A stretch of 64,000 nt of DNA from Parablautia sp. Marseille-Q6255 (GTDB lineage Bacteria; Bacillota; Clostridia; Lachnospirales; Lachnospiraceae): NCBI RefSeq assembly GCF_951230155.1, contig NZ_CATNVD010000003.1, positions 1 through 64,000 on the forward strand, read 5' to 3'. This document shows, piece after piece, positions 1 through 7,688 of this stretch. The position numbers and the translations under genes are program-made. Position 1 is the first letter of the stretch, and the number at the start of each line of letters is the position of its first letter. A model generated the notes under the pieces. It worked only from the letters and a program-made list of their open reading frames with translations, had not been told where the DNA came from and did no database searches.

Positions 1-85
1 AATAAAACTTTTTCAAGAATTTTTCAAGGTTGTTTCACTGTTCAGTTATCAAGGTTCTTTGTTGTTGTCTCTTGCGAAGCAACTC
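1..85 (-). promoter_or_regulatory. Probable rRNA operon leader, transcribed off the left edge
   Basis: Read on the minus strand, this stretch lies just downstream of two strong tandem promoters. It contains the block GAACCTTGATAACTGAACAG, which resembles sequences in rRNA leaders and spacers of Firmicutes. No ORF fits here and it is rich in T/A tracts. The inference is that a 16S rRNA gene begins to the left of position 1. No rRNA sequence is itself inside the window, so the assignment rests on the promoter pair and the leader motif. Confidence 0.55.
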
Positions 86-89
86 TGAT

Positions 90-118
90 ATATTATCATA
101 TGTTTTTTCGTTTGTCAA
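90..118 (-). promoter_or_regulatory. Sigma-A promoter P2 (leftward, rRNA type)
   Basis: On the minus strand there is a perfect -35 TTGACA (113-118) and, 17 bases on, TAATAT (90-95). GATAAT at 92-97 is an alternative -10 with a shorter spacer. It is the promoter-proximal member of a tandem pair about 125 bases apart, an arrangement common for rRNA operons. Confidence 0.65.
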
Positions 119-214
119 CAACTTTTTTCAAGTTTTTTAAATCTTTTTTTGATTCTTTCGAATCAGCTTTGCGGTTTTGTTTGTGCTCTGCTGTTTCCCT
201 CAGCAGCGAGACTT

Positions 215-243
215 ATAATATCATCAGTTCTCTGGTTTGTCAA
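215..243 (-). promoter_or_regulatory. Sigma-A promoter P1 (leftward, rRNA type)
   Basis: On the minus strand, TTGACA (238-243), a 17-base spacer and TATTAT (215-220). The sequence around the -35 (GTTGTTGACAAAC) is repeated in the downstream promoter P2, so the two look like duplicated promoter units. The stop codon of the yesN-like gene lies only about 60 bases upstream, so this region separates that operon from a leftward stable-RNA unit. Confidence 0.65.
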
Positions 244-303
244 CAACTTTTTTTACATTTTTTTATTTTTTTCGCACTTTTTTCGCGCAGGCCCTGCAAC
301 GCC

Positions 304-1068
304 CTATTTTATGGTGTTGCGATACTCATTTGCTGAAATACCTGTGACCTTTTTAAAGACTCTGGAAAAGTGCGCCATATCGAGAAACCCTACCTTCTCC
401 GCCACATCGCCTACGCGAAGCGCCGGATCTGCAAGGAGCTTTTTGGCCTCCTCGATCCGGATCGTATTGAGCAGCTCCGAAAAGCTTTTGCCTGTGTGAC
501 GGTTCAGCAGCTTGCTCAGATGCCACTGGCTCACATAGGTGTTATCCGCCACATCTGTCAGCGTTACTTTGTGGCTGTAATTTTCTTTCATATACTCTAA
601 TGCCCGATTTACTGTAAAGCTTCCTGCCGCGGATTCTTTCTGCGGCAAAGCATGCCCTTCCTCTTCGGCCAGCTTTCCTCCTGTGATCCCCTTACGCTGC
701 AGGTTGGAAACCATGACCCGCACTGCCTCCTGAAGCTCTTCCATATTGGAGGGCTTCAGGATATAGCGCGTCACCCCGAGACGTATCGCCTCCTGAGCAA
801 GGTCGAAATCGCGATAGCCGGTCAGAAGAGACAGCTCCATATCCTCAAACTCTGATTTTAACGCGGCAGCCATTGCCAGCCCATTCATCTTTGGCATATA
901 AATATCTGAGATCACGATGTGCGGCCGCATGCTTCGTATGACAGAAAGTCCTTCCAGTCCGTCATACGCCGCACCTGCCACCTCGCATCCGTAATCCGCC
1001 CACGGAATCATTCTGGTAAGTCCGGTCACAATGATCGGTTCGTCATCAATAATTACCACCCTGTACAT
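304..1068 (-). CDS. yesN: YesN-type response regulator (receiver plus AraC helix-turn-helix)
   Basis: A two-component response regulator, probably activating sugar transport genes when phosphorylated by the YesM-like kinase encoded at 4375-6189. Residues 1-115 form the receiver: acidic pair DDE near the start, phospho-acceptor Asp55 in SDIYMPKMNG and the conserved Lys105 in LKPS. Residues about 150-254 are an AraC-type DNA-binding domain. At 254 residues it is about half the length of many YesN proteins because the linker is short. The start is supported by AAGGGGACGAAA before ATG. It is the last gene of the minus-strand sugar locus, just after the broken permease gene. Confidence 0.88.
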   Translation of the reverse strand: MYRVVIIDDEPIIVTGLTRMIPWADYGCEVAGAAYDGLEGLSVIRSMRPHIVISDIYMPKMNGLAMAAALKSEFEDMELSLLTGYRDFDLAQEAIRLGVTRYILKPSNMEELQEAVRVMVSNLQRKGITGGKLAEEEGHALPQKESAAGSFTVNRALEYMKENYSHKVTLTDVADNTYVSQWHLSKLLNRHTGKSFSELLNTIRIEEAKKLLADPALRVGDVAEKVGFLDMAHFSRVFKKVTGISANEYRNTIK

Positions 1069-1101
1069 TTTCGTCCCCTTACATCTCTCTTTTCGCGCCA
1101 G

Positions 1102-1964
1102 TCAGCCTTTGATCGCTCCCGCCGTCATTCCTTTTATTATATACTTTTGCAGGAAAACATACAAGATGATAACCGGTACTACTACGATCGTCACCGCCGA
1201 AGCCATCAGTCCGTAATTGGTCCCCTCCATTGCTGTCAGCTCCTTTAGCAGTCTTGTGATCGCCCACTGCGTCGGATAGCGCAGGAAAAATGTCTGCGTA
1301 AACAGATCGTTGTAGCTCCACAGGAAGGAGAAGATCGCCACAGTTGCGAAGGAGGGCTTCGCAACTGTGGCACTACTATTTTAAAGAAGATCTTCGGTAC
1401 GCTGCAGCCCTCGATGTAAGCCGCCTCCTCAAGATCCACAGGAAGACTGCGGATATATCCCGAGAGCACGATGATGGCAAATGACAGATTCCCCGCAATC
1501 TGCGGCAGCGCACACGATATCAGAGACAGCCAGCGGTTGCTCGTATTGACGATCCCCCATGCAGCCTCCATGCGAAAGACCGGTACAATCGTAGCAAAGA
1601 CCGGAAACATCATACTGCCTACGACAACCGACATCAGAAAATTCTTTCCCTTAAAGTTGTATCGGACAAGTGCAAACGAGGCAAGTCCTGCCAGAAGCAT
1701 GACCACGACTGTCACCATCCCGGAGACAAGCAGACTGTTCACATAGGCGCCAAGGATCGGCACACGGTCAAATGCGCGTTTGTAGTTTGCCCAGGTAAAC
1801 AGCTCGCCGACCGGAAGGGAAAAGGAATTCGCGATAATTTCATTCTTTACTTTAAAGGAATTTAACATGACCCAGATCAGCGGATAAATCGTGGAGAGCG
1901 CCCATATGATCAAAATGGCGTACACCGGGATCATCCACACATTGCTCTTCTTTTTCTTTCCCAT
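1102..1964 (-). pseudogene. Frameshifted CUT1 sugar ABC transporter permease (MalG type)
   Basis: The 5' part (from ATG at 1964) encodes a MalG-like inner-membrane permease up to PQLR. The reading frame then switches near 1351-1357, and the 3' part continues in another frame with FSFLWSYNDLF and ends normally at 1102. The whole span is 863 bases; adding one base gives 288 codons (287 residues), the usual size for this family, so a single missing base is the simplest explanation. The break falls exactly in the loop of a perfect 15-bp inverted repeat. It could be a real mutation or an assembly error at a hairpin. If real, the transporter would lack one permease. Confidence 0.85.
1337..1371. repeat. 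Perfect 15-bp inverted repeat at the permease frameshift
   Basis: Arms GCCACAGTTGCGAAG (1337-1351) and its exact reverse complement (1357-1371) enclose the 5-base loop GAGGG. The hairpin sits inside coding sequence and the loop coincides with the frameshift in the MalG-type permease gene. Confidence 0.9.
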
Positions 1965-1974
1965 CTTCTCACCC

Positions 1975-2862
1975 CTAATAATCCTTCTCTTTAAATATGC
2001 GGTTCACGATCTTCGCGGTCAGGATACCCAGAACAACGATCACCACCGCGATCGCACAGCCGTAATCGGTATTGCGCGTCTCATTCGCATGATAATACAT
2101 GTACGTTCCGGTCAGCCATGTCTGATTCAGCGGCATCCCCTTCGGGAACATCGTCCACGGAAGATCAAATACCTTAAGCGCCCCCGTCACTGCCAGCACA
2201 GCACAGGTACACAGTACATTGTGCAGAAGCGGAAGTGTGATGTAACGGATCCTCTGCCAGCGGCTTGCGCCATCGATTGCGGATACCTCATACAGATCCG
2301 GGGAAATATTATTAAGCCCTGTAACGATGATGACAAAATAAAACCCGACATACTGCCACATAACAGGGAGCAGCATCGTAAACATCGCAAGTCCCCCTGA
2401 TTTCCAGTCGATCAGCTTTTCCCGTCCGAACATTTCCAGGATCTGATTGATCATTCCCTTGTCATGCAGGAAGATCAGATTAAACAAAAGACCGAGTGCA
2501 GTCGCCGAAATCACGATCGGGAAGAAATAGACAACCCGGAAAAACTTTGCTCCGAATCTGATCTGGTCTACCAGAATCGCCAGCAGCAGCGCGATCCCCA
2601 CCTGAAATACGATGGTCGCCGCCATCATGATCAGCGTATTTTTCAGCGCGATCGCCATATTTTTATCCTGAAACAATTTTATGTAATTTGCGTACCACGG
2701 CGTCTGAAGTCCCTTTGACTGTGCCGCCAGCCCGGAAATCTCCTGAAAGCTGTTCAGGATATTGACGATAAACGGATAATGCAGAAACACCACCATAAAC
2801 GCGAATGCCGGTATCAGAAACACCGGAAGCAGCGTCTTTTTTCTGTATATATTTGCTCCCAT
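1975..2862 (-). CDS. CUT1 sugar ABC transporter permease (MalF/LacF type)
   Basis: Integral membrane permease of a carbohydrate ABC importer, 295 residues. It has an N-terminal membrane segment (about residues 12-33), several further hydrophobic helices, and the cytoplasmic EAA-type loop around EVSAIDGASRWQRIRYITLP that contacts the ATPase. The start is backed by GGGAGG a few bases upstream. It lies between the binding-protein gene and the frameshifted MalG-type permease (11-base gap), so all three form one transporter. No ATPase gene is present in this locus, so a shared MsmX-like ATPase encoded elsewhere is likely. The sugar cannot be read from the permease itself. Confidence 0.9.
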   Translation of the reverse strand: MGANIYRKKTLLPVFLIPAFAFMVVFLHYPFIVNILNSFQEISGLAAQSKGLQTPWYANYIKLFQDKNMAIALKNTLIMMAATIVFQVGIALLLAILVDQIRFGAKFFRVVYFFPIVISATALGLLFNLIFLHDKGMINQILEMFGREKLIDWKSGGLAMFTMLLPVMWQYVGFYFVIIVTGLNNISPDLYEVSAIDGASRWQRIRYITLPLLHNVLCTCAVLAVTGALKVFDLPWTMFPKGMPLNQTWLTGTYMYYHANETRNTDYGCAIAVVIVVLGILTAKIVNRIFKEKDY

Positions 2863-2896
2863 AGGATAACCTCCCTGTTAAAATAAGACGCAAAAA

Positions 2897-2964
2897 GAGC
2901 TGCTGCGGACGTATGCCCTCCGGATAGACGTCCGAAGGGCACACCGGATCCTTCGCAACAGCCC
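2897..2964 (-). terminator. Stem-loop with T-run between binding-protein and permease genes
   Basis: On the minus strand, after the binding-protein stop codon, GGGCTGTTGCG (2954-2964) can pair with CGCAGCAGCTC (2897-2907), with some G-U pairs, followed by TTTTTGCG. An inner stem GCCCTTCGGA/TCCGGAGGGC (2915-2940) stacks inside. This looks like a partial terminator or mRNA 3'-end stabiliser, which would give more binding protein than permease. Confidence 0.5.
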
Positions 2965-2973
2965 TTTCCTTCT

Positions 2974-4287
2974 TTACTGTGCCTGATAAACTGCAAGGCC
3001 TTCTGCCACTGCATCCTCTGCCGCTACTTCTCCCGTAACGATCTGCGGCATTCCATCGAATGTAGATACTCTGCATTCTCCATTAAATACATCCTGTACT
3101 GCGCCTGTCAGAGAGGTAACGCCTGACATCATATCCATCGCCTTGAGCTGAAGAGAATTAAATGCTGCCTCATCTGCTGCCGGCGCTGCCTTCAGAGCAG
3201 ATGCCGTATGCTGTGCAAACTTTGCCACCATCTCATCACTCGTCATATATTCTACAAAGCTGACTGCTGCCTCGCGTTTTGCCTCATCCTCCCATGCCGC
3301 TGTACTGATATAGTAGCCCATGGACAGACCGCCGATCAGATCGGTTGCTTTTCTCTCACCCTTTCCCGGTACATACGTCACAGTAAACTTATCCAGCTTC
3401 TCTGCGTCTAACGTAGAGGCATCCTCCGGATCAGACTGACATGCGCCCGCGATACCGCCGACCTTCCAGGAACCGTCCACCAGAAATGCTGCCTTTCCAT
3501 CCATAAATGCTGCAAATGTCTCATCATCTGTTGCGGAAAGTGTATTTTCCGGGAAATATCCTGCTTCATACAGCGCCTTTATATCGTTCATACCATTGAC
3601 CCATGCCGCGCCCTGTGCGTCAGATACGTCTTCCGGCACCGTCATATGATCTGTGATATTGCCATTGTTAAAGATCGAATACTCCCACCAGTAATGCGGG
3701 ATGTTTCCAAGAGCCGCTGCGATCGGCGCATAGCCTGCGTCTTTGATCTTCTGACAGTCCTCAAGGAATGCGTCCCAGGTATAATCTGCTCCCGGCACCT
3801 CGACTCCCGCTGCATCGAGCACCTCTGTATTCACGAACATTGCCTCCCAGTATCCGTTTACCGGAACTGCGTATTTCGCTCCGTCCACCAAAGATGCAGC
3901 GATCAGATCATCGTTCATGTTTGATGCATACTCAGGATACTCTTTGCGGATCGTATCGATCGGCACAACCTTCCCGGCCTCGATAAAGGAGTTTGCGTCT
4001 GCTCCGTTAAAGAAAAAGAGGACATCCGGGTCTGCTCCCGTCTGAAAATCCATCTCTACCCGCGCCTTAAACGTCTCGTCAGATGTCGCCGAAGCATCGT
4101 TTACCTTATTACCGCTCTCTTCTTCCCACGCTGCTACTGCATCCTTAAAATTCTGTGCATTGCCATCCTCTCCGGCAAATGTCGTAGTGACGTTCAGCTC
4201 CACGCCCTCTGCATTTGCGGTGATCCCTGTGCCCATCATCGTGCAGGCAAGTGCTCCTGCCATTACTAAAGCTGCTCTTCTTCTCAT
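2974..4287 (-). CDS. Sugar ABC transporter substrate-binding protein
   Basis: Extracytoplasmic solute-binding protein of the carbohydrate (CUT1) type, 437 residues. The start chosen is the ATG of MRRRAALVMAG with GGGAGGT seven bases upstream; a longer reading starting at TTG would place the start inside that ribosome site. The N-terminus has RRR, a hydrophobic core and a possible signal-peptidase cut after TANA. A cysteine in the core (ALAC) is not a canonical lipobox, so the anchoring is uncertain. The mature part has features typical of the family, such as the N-terminal tract ELNVTTTFAGEDGNA. It feeds the two adjacent permeases. A beta-linked disaccharide is a plausible ligand because of the GH94 gene upstream. 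Confidence 0.88.
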   Translation of the reverse strand: MRRRAALVMAGALACTMMGTGITANAEGVELNVTTTFAGEDGNAQNFKDAVAAWEEESGNKVNDASATSDETFKARVEMDFQTGADPDVLFFFNGADANSFIEAGKVVPIDTIRKEYPEYASNMNDDLIAASLVDGAKYAVPVNGYWEAMFVNTEVLDAAGVEVPGADYTWDAFLEDCQKIKDAGYAPIAAALGNIPHYWWEYSIFNNGNITDHMTVPEDVSDAQGAAWVNGMNDIKALYEAGYFPENTLSATDDETFAAFMDGKAAFLVDGSWKVGGIAGACQSDPEDASTLDAEKLDKFTVTYVPGKGERKATDLIGGLSMGYYISTAAWEDEAKREAAVSFVEYMTSDEMVAKFAQHTASALKAAPAADEAAFNSLQLKAMDMMSGVTSLTGAVQDVFNGECRVSTFDGMPQIVTGEVAAEDAVAEGLAVYQAQ

Positions 4288-4374
4288 ACTGCTACCTCCC
4301 AATGTTTATAAGTTTTACTGCTTCCTTATTGCTATGTACTTAGTATGCGCCTTTTTTCCGTATTTTTGAATAAC

Positions 4375-6189
4375 TCAATGTGCCTTTTCTTGTCTTGTTT
4401 TGTTCATCTCACCAATATTGTCATTCATCTTCCGAAGCGGCATTGTCAGAAGTGCTACAACCGTCCCTTCTGTACTCTCCCGGATCGTCAATCCGCACGG
4501 AGCTCCGTACATGATCCGAAGCCTCTGATTGACATTTGCTATCCCCAGATTTCCCGCAGGCTCTTTTTCCATACTGTCATCCCTGCCATATTCCCGGGAG
4601 AGCAGCCGGTCAATCCGCCGCTTGTCATCCTCCGAAAGCCCTCCGTTATTCACAGCCTCCAGATACAGGTATTCCCCGTCATGATACCCGGAAATCTCCA
4701 CAATCCCTGTGCCATTGGGCACGACGCCATGCTCTACCGCATTTTCCACGATCGGCTGCAGGATCAGGCGCGGCACAATGTAATCCATCAGCTCTTCGCC
4801 CAGATCACAGGTTACAGTCAGGCGTTTGCCAAGCCTCTCCTTTGTAATATACAGATACGAATTCACGTACTGCATTTCCTCTGCCAGACGTACCTCCGGC
4901 CGTTTTCTGCGGTCAAGGGCCGCATCCATCATCGTAGAAAGCGCCTCTATCATATGAGATACTCTCAGATTGCCGCTCAGACGCGCCTCCCAGTTGATGA
5001 TCTCCAGCGTATTATTCATAAAATGTGGATTGATATGCGACTGGAGCGCCATGATGCGCGCCTCGCGCAGGGCGATCTCCTCCTGATAAATGCGGTCAAA
5101 CTGCTGCCTGAGGTGGCTTGACATCTCGTTAAACGCTTTGTTCAGATAAGCAAACTCCAGATTGCACGGTTCTGTCGTAATCTGGAAGCCAAGCTCGCCC
5201 GCCTCAATATGCGCCGCTCCGGCGCTCAGCTCCTCGACCGGACGGGCTACCTGCCGCTGGAAAACAAATACCACAAACAAAAGCAGCGGCAGAAGCAGCA
5301 CCACCATGCCTCCCGTCACATACTGATAGCCATAAAACGGGAAGGGTGAGATTTCCTTTCGCAGCAGCATCACAGCAGACATCCCATAGCCGTCTCCCTT
5401 CTGCACATCTGCCACATACAGCCTGTCCCCGACCCAGCGATAGCCGTCCTTAAGCTGCTTTGCTCCATCCTTCTCATCCGGGGCAATGATGCCCTCGTCC
5501 CCCGCCAGCAGGATGCTTTCTCCATTTAATACCAGCTCCACTTTCTGTGCAGACGGGAAAGAAGAAAGGCCCGCAAAGCAATATGCCTGGTTCAGGCAAA
5601 AGACAAGCGTGCCCCGCTCGGTATATGTATGGTCAATGAGATTCCGCACCAGATACAGCCGCCCATCGCGGTAAAGAAAGCCGGACTTTGTTCCCAGCCC
5701 GCTCGCATACGCTCTGGCTGCCTCATAATCCTCACGTTCAAATTTTTTTACAAGCTGATAGGTCGCGCCTGCACGCTCATTATATATATTGTAAATGCTC
5801 TCATCCTCTCCCTGCGCAAACCAGAGAAAGGCGGCACAGATCGCATCATTTTTCTGATATTTGGACACCAGATACTGGTTGTACTCCTTCTCCGCCGCCA
5901 CTTTCGTTATCTCCCCGCTGCGGTAACGGTCATTCGCCGCCAGCAGATCACCGTCATACGATGCCTCTCTCGAATCGGCGATCGCCGTATTCAGATGGGA
6001 AATACAGATACCGTTATTTACTTCCAGCTGCCTGCGGAAATTTTCTGCCGTCATATCGCTGTGATTGCTCGCAATGTAAAAACCGAGCACCCCGATCAAA
6101 AAGGAAAAGGGAATCAGCCAGCAGACCAGTAAAATTCCCATCATCGTCCATTTCATCGAGTGCTGTCTCATTCCCTTTTTCGTTTTCAT
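4375..6189 (-). CDS. yesM: YesM-type sensor histidine kinase
   Basis: Membrane sensor kinase of 604 residues. There is one N-terminal membrane helix (about 12-41), an extracellular sensing region, a second helix (about 290-315), a HAMP segment, a His_kinase domain with QSHINPHFMNNTL around the phospho-acceptor histidine, and a C-terminal ATPase domain ending with LGIANVNQRLRIMYG. It is the likely partner of the YesN regulator at 304-1068. The two genes bracket the ABC transporter genes, so they probably sense the transported sugar or its bound form. The start has AAAGGAGACAAAGGC upstream. Only 26 bases separate it from the mutase gene before it, so it is probably co-transcribed. Confidence 0.9.
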   Translation of the reverse strand: MKTKKGMRQHSMKWTMMGILLVCWLIPFSFLIGVLGFYIASNHSDMTAENFRRQLEVNNGICISHLNTAIADSREASYDGDLLAANDRYRSGEITKVAAEKEYNQYLVSKYQKNDAICAAFLWFAQGEDESIYNIYNERAGATYQLVKKFEREDYEAARAYASGLGTKSGFLYRDGRLYLVRNLIDHTYTERGTLVFCLNQAYCFAGLSSFPSAQKVELVLNGESILLAGDEGIIAPDEKDGAKQLKDGYRWVGDRLYVADVQKGDGYGMSAVMLLRKEISPFPFYGYQYVTGGMVVLLLPLLLFVVFVFQRQVARPVEELSAGAAHIEAGELGFQITTEPCNLEFAYLNKAFNEMSSHLRQQFDRIYQEEIALREARIMALQSHINPHFMNNTLEIINWEARLSGNLRVSHMIEALSTMMDAALDRRKRPEVRLAEEMQYVNSYLYITKERLGKRLTVTCDLGEELMDYIVPRLILQPIVENAVEHGVVPNGTGIVEISGYHDGEYLYLEAVNNGGLSEDDKRRIDRLLSREYGRDDSMEKEPAGNLGIANVNQRLRIMYGAPCGLTIRESTEGTVVALLTMPLRKMNDNIGEMNKTRQEKAH

Positions 6190-6215
6190 GCCTTTGTCTC
6201 CTTTAACCTGTTGTT

Positions 6216-7634
6216 TTACTCATCAATTCCCAGAAAATGAAAGAAATCTCTGCAGTACTGCTGCGCTGTTTCCTCATCCTCCATCTCTCCAAATACACGC
6301 AAAAGCGGCTCTGTCCCTGAAAAGCGGGCGATCACCCAGCCGCCATCCTTAAAGTACACCTTGCAGCCGTCCAGATATGATACGCGCTCGATCGGCCGTG
6401 CAAATGCCGGCAGAAGTTTATCTTCATACAGGAGCTTTTTGAGCTCTTCCCTGCGCTCTGACGGAAAGCTTCTGGAGAGCTCCGCCACATGGCAGCGTCC
6501 GTACTGCTGTTCAATCTCCTTCATCAGCTCAGAGAGCTTCTTTCCTGTCACTGCGATCATCTCTACCAGAAGGGAAGCCGCATAGATCCCGTCCTTGCCA
6601 TTAATGTGGCCGCGCACTGTCATACCTCCGGAGGATTCTCCTCCGATGATCGCCCCCGTCTGCGTCATCTTTGCGGAGATATATTTGAACCCCACCGGGA
6701 CCTCATAGCATTTCTCACCAAAAGATTCTGCAATGCGGTCAAGCAGATGCGTAGTCGCAACGTTGCGCACTGCGGGTCCGTGCCATCCCTTATACTTCAG
6801 CAGATAGTAATACAAAAGCACAAGAATATCATTTGCATGCAGATATTTTCCTGTATCATCGACCACGCCCAGGCGGTCTGCATCTCCATCGGTCGCGATA
6901 CCCAGATCGCAGTCCATCTCTGTCACGTATTTACACAGCTCAGTCAGGGACTCCCGGCTGGGAGCCGGCATCCTGCGCCCGAACAGCGTATCATGCGTCT
7001 CATGGATCAGATCGATCTCACAGCGCGCGGTGGAAAGTATCGTCTTTATCGCCGTCTGGCTCACCCCATACATCGGATCAAGCACCACATGGAGCCCGCG
7101 GTCGCGGATCGCTTTCATGTCGATCTTGTCAATAATATTGTCCAGATACTCATTCAGCGGATTAAATTCCTCCACCAGTCCGGATGCCTTTGCCTTTTCA
7201 TACTCGATCCAGCGGATCTCCTCCTGCTTTACGCTCCTTGCGTACGCTTCAATCTCCTGTGTCTGTTCTGCGCTCGCATCACGGCCGCCGTACGTAAATA
7301 CCTTAAAGCCATTATAGATCGCCGGATTATGACTCGCTGTCACCATCATCCCATAGGGAAGCTTATGCTTTTCCACATAAAACATGACAAGCGGCGTCGG
7401 TGACGAACGATTCACAAACAGACACCGGATCCCCTCTGCGACAAAGACCTCGCACGCCCACTTTACCGCCTCCTTAGACAGGAATCTCCGGTCATAACCG
7501 ATCACGATCCCCTGATCCTCTACACCTTCCCGCTTCATTTTCATAGACATTGCCTTTGCCAGAAGCTGGATATTCTGCCTCGTAAATCCATCTCCGATCA
7601 CTGCGCGCCAGCCGCCCGTTCCAAACTCTATCAT
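6216..7634 (-). CDS. Alpha-phosphohexomutase (phosphoglucomutase/phosphomannomutase family)
   Basis: Cytoplasmic phosphohexomutase of 472 residues, moving phosphate between C1 and C6 of a hexose. The catalytic phosphoserine loop TASHNPAIYNGF, the metal-binding loop ATDGDADR and the sugar-binding motif GGESSGG are all present, followed by the C-terminal phosphate-binding RFSGTEPLLRVF. It follows the GH94 phosphorylase gene by about 54 bases, so its natural substrate is probably the sugar 1-phosphate released by that enzyme (glucose 1-phosphate, or N-acetylglucosamine 1-phosphate if the phosphorylase acts on chitobiose). The exact hexose cannot be decided from the sequence. Confidence 0.88.
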   Translation of the reverse strand: MIEFGTGGWRAVIGDGFTRQNIQLLAKAMSMKMKREGVEDQGIVIGYDRRFLSKEAVKWACEVFVAEGIRCLFVNRSSPTPLVMFYVEKHKLPYGMMVTASHNPAIYNGFKVFTYGGRDASAEQTQEIEAYARSVKQEEIRWIEYEKAKASGLVEEFNPLNEYLDNIIDKIDMKAIRDRGLHVVLDPMYGVSQTAIKTILSTARCEIDLIHETHDTLFGRRMPAPSRESLTELCKYVTEMDCDLGIATDGDADRLGVVDDTGKYLHANDILVLLYYYLLKYKGWHGPAVRNVATTHLLDRIAESFGEKCYEVPVGFKYISAKMTQTGAIIGGESSGGMTVRGHINGKDGIYAASLLVEMIAVTGKKLSELMKEIEQQYGRCHVAELSRSFPSERREELKKLLYEDKLLPAFARPIERVSYLDGCKVYFKDGGWVIARFSGTEPLLRVFGEMEDEETAQQYCRDFFHFLGIDE

Positions 7635-7688
7635 CTGCGCCTTCCTTTCTGTGCCGTCCCGGCACCTGATGCCCTTCCCATTGTTCTG

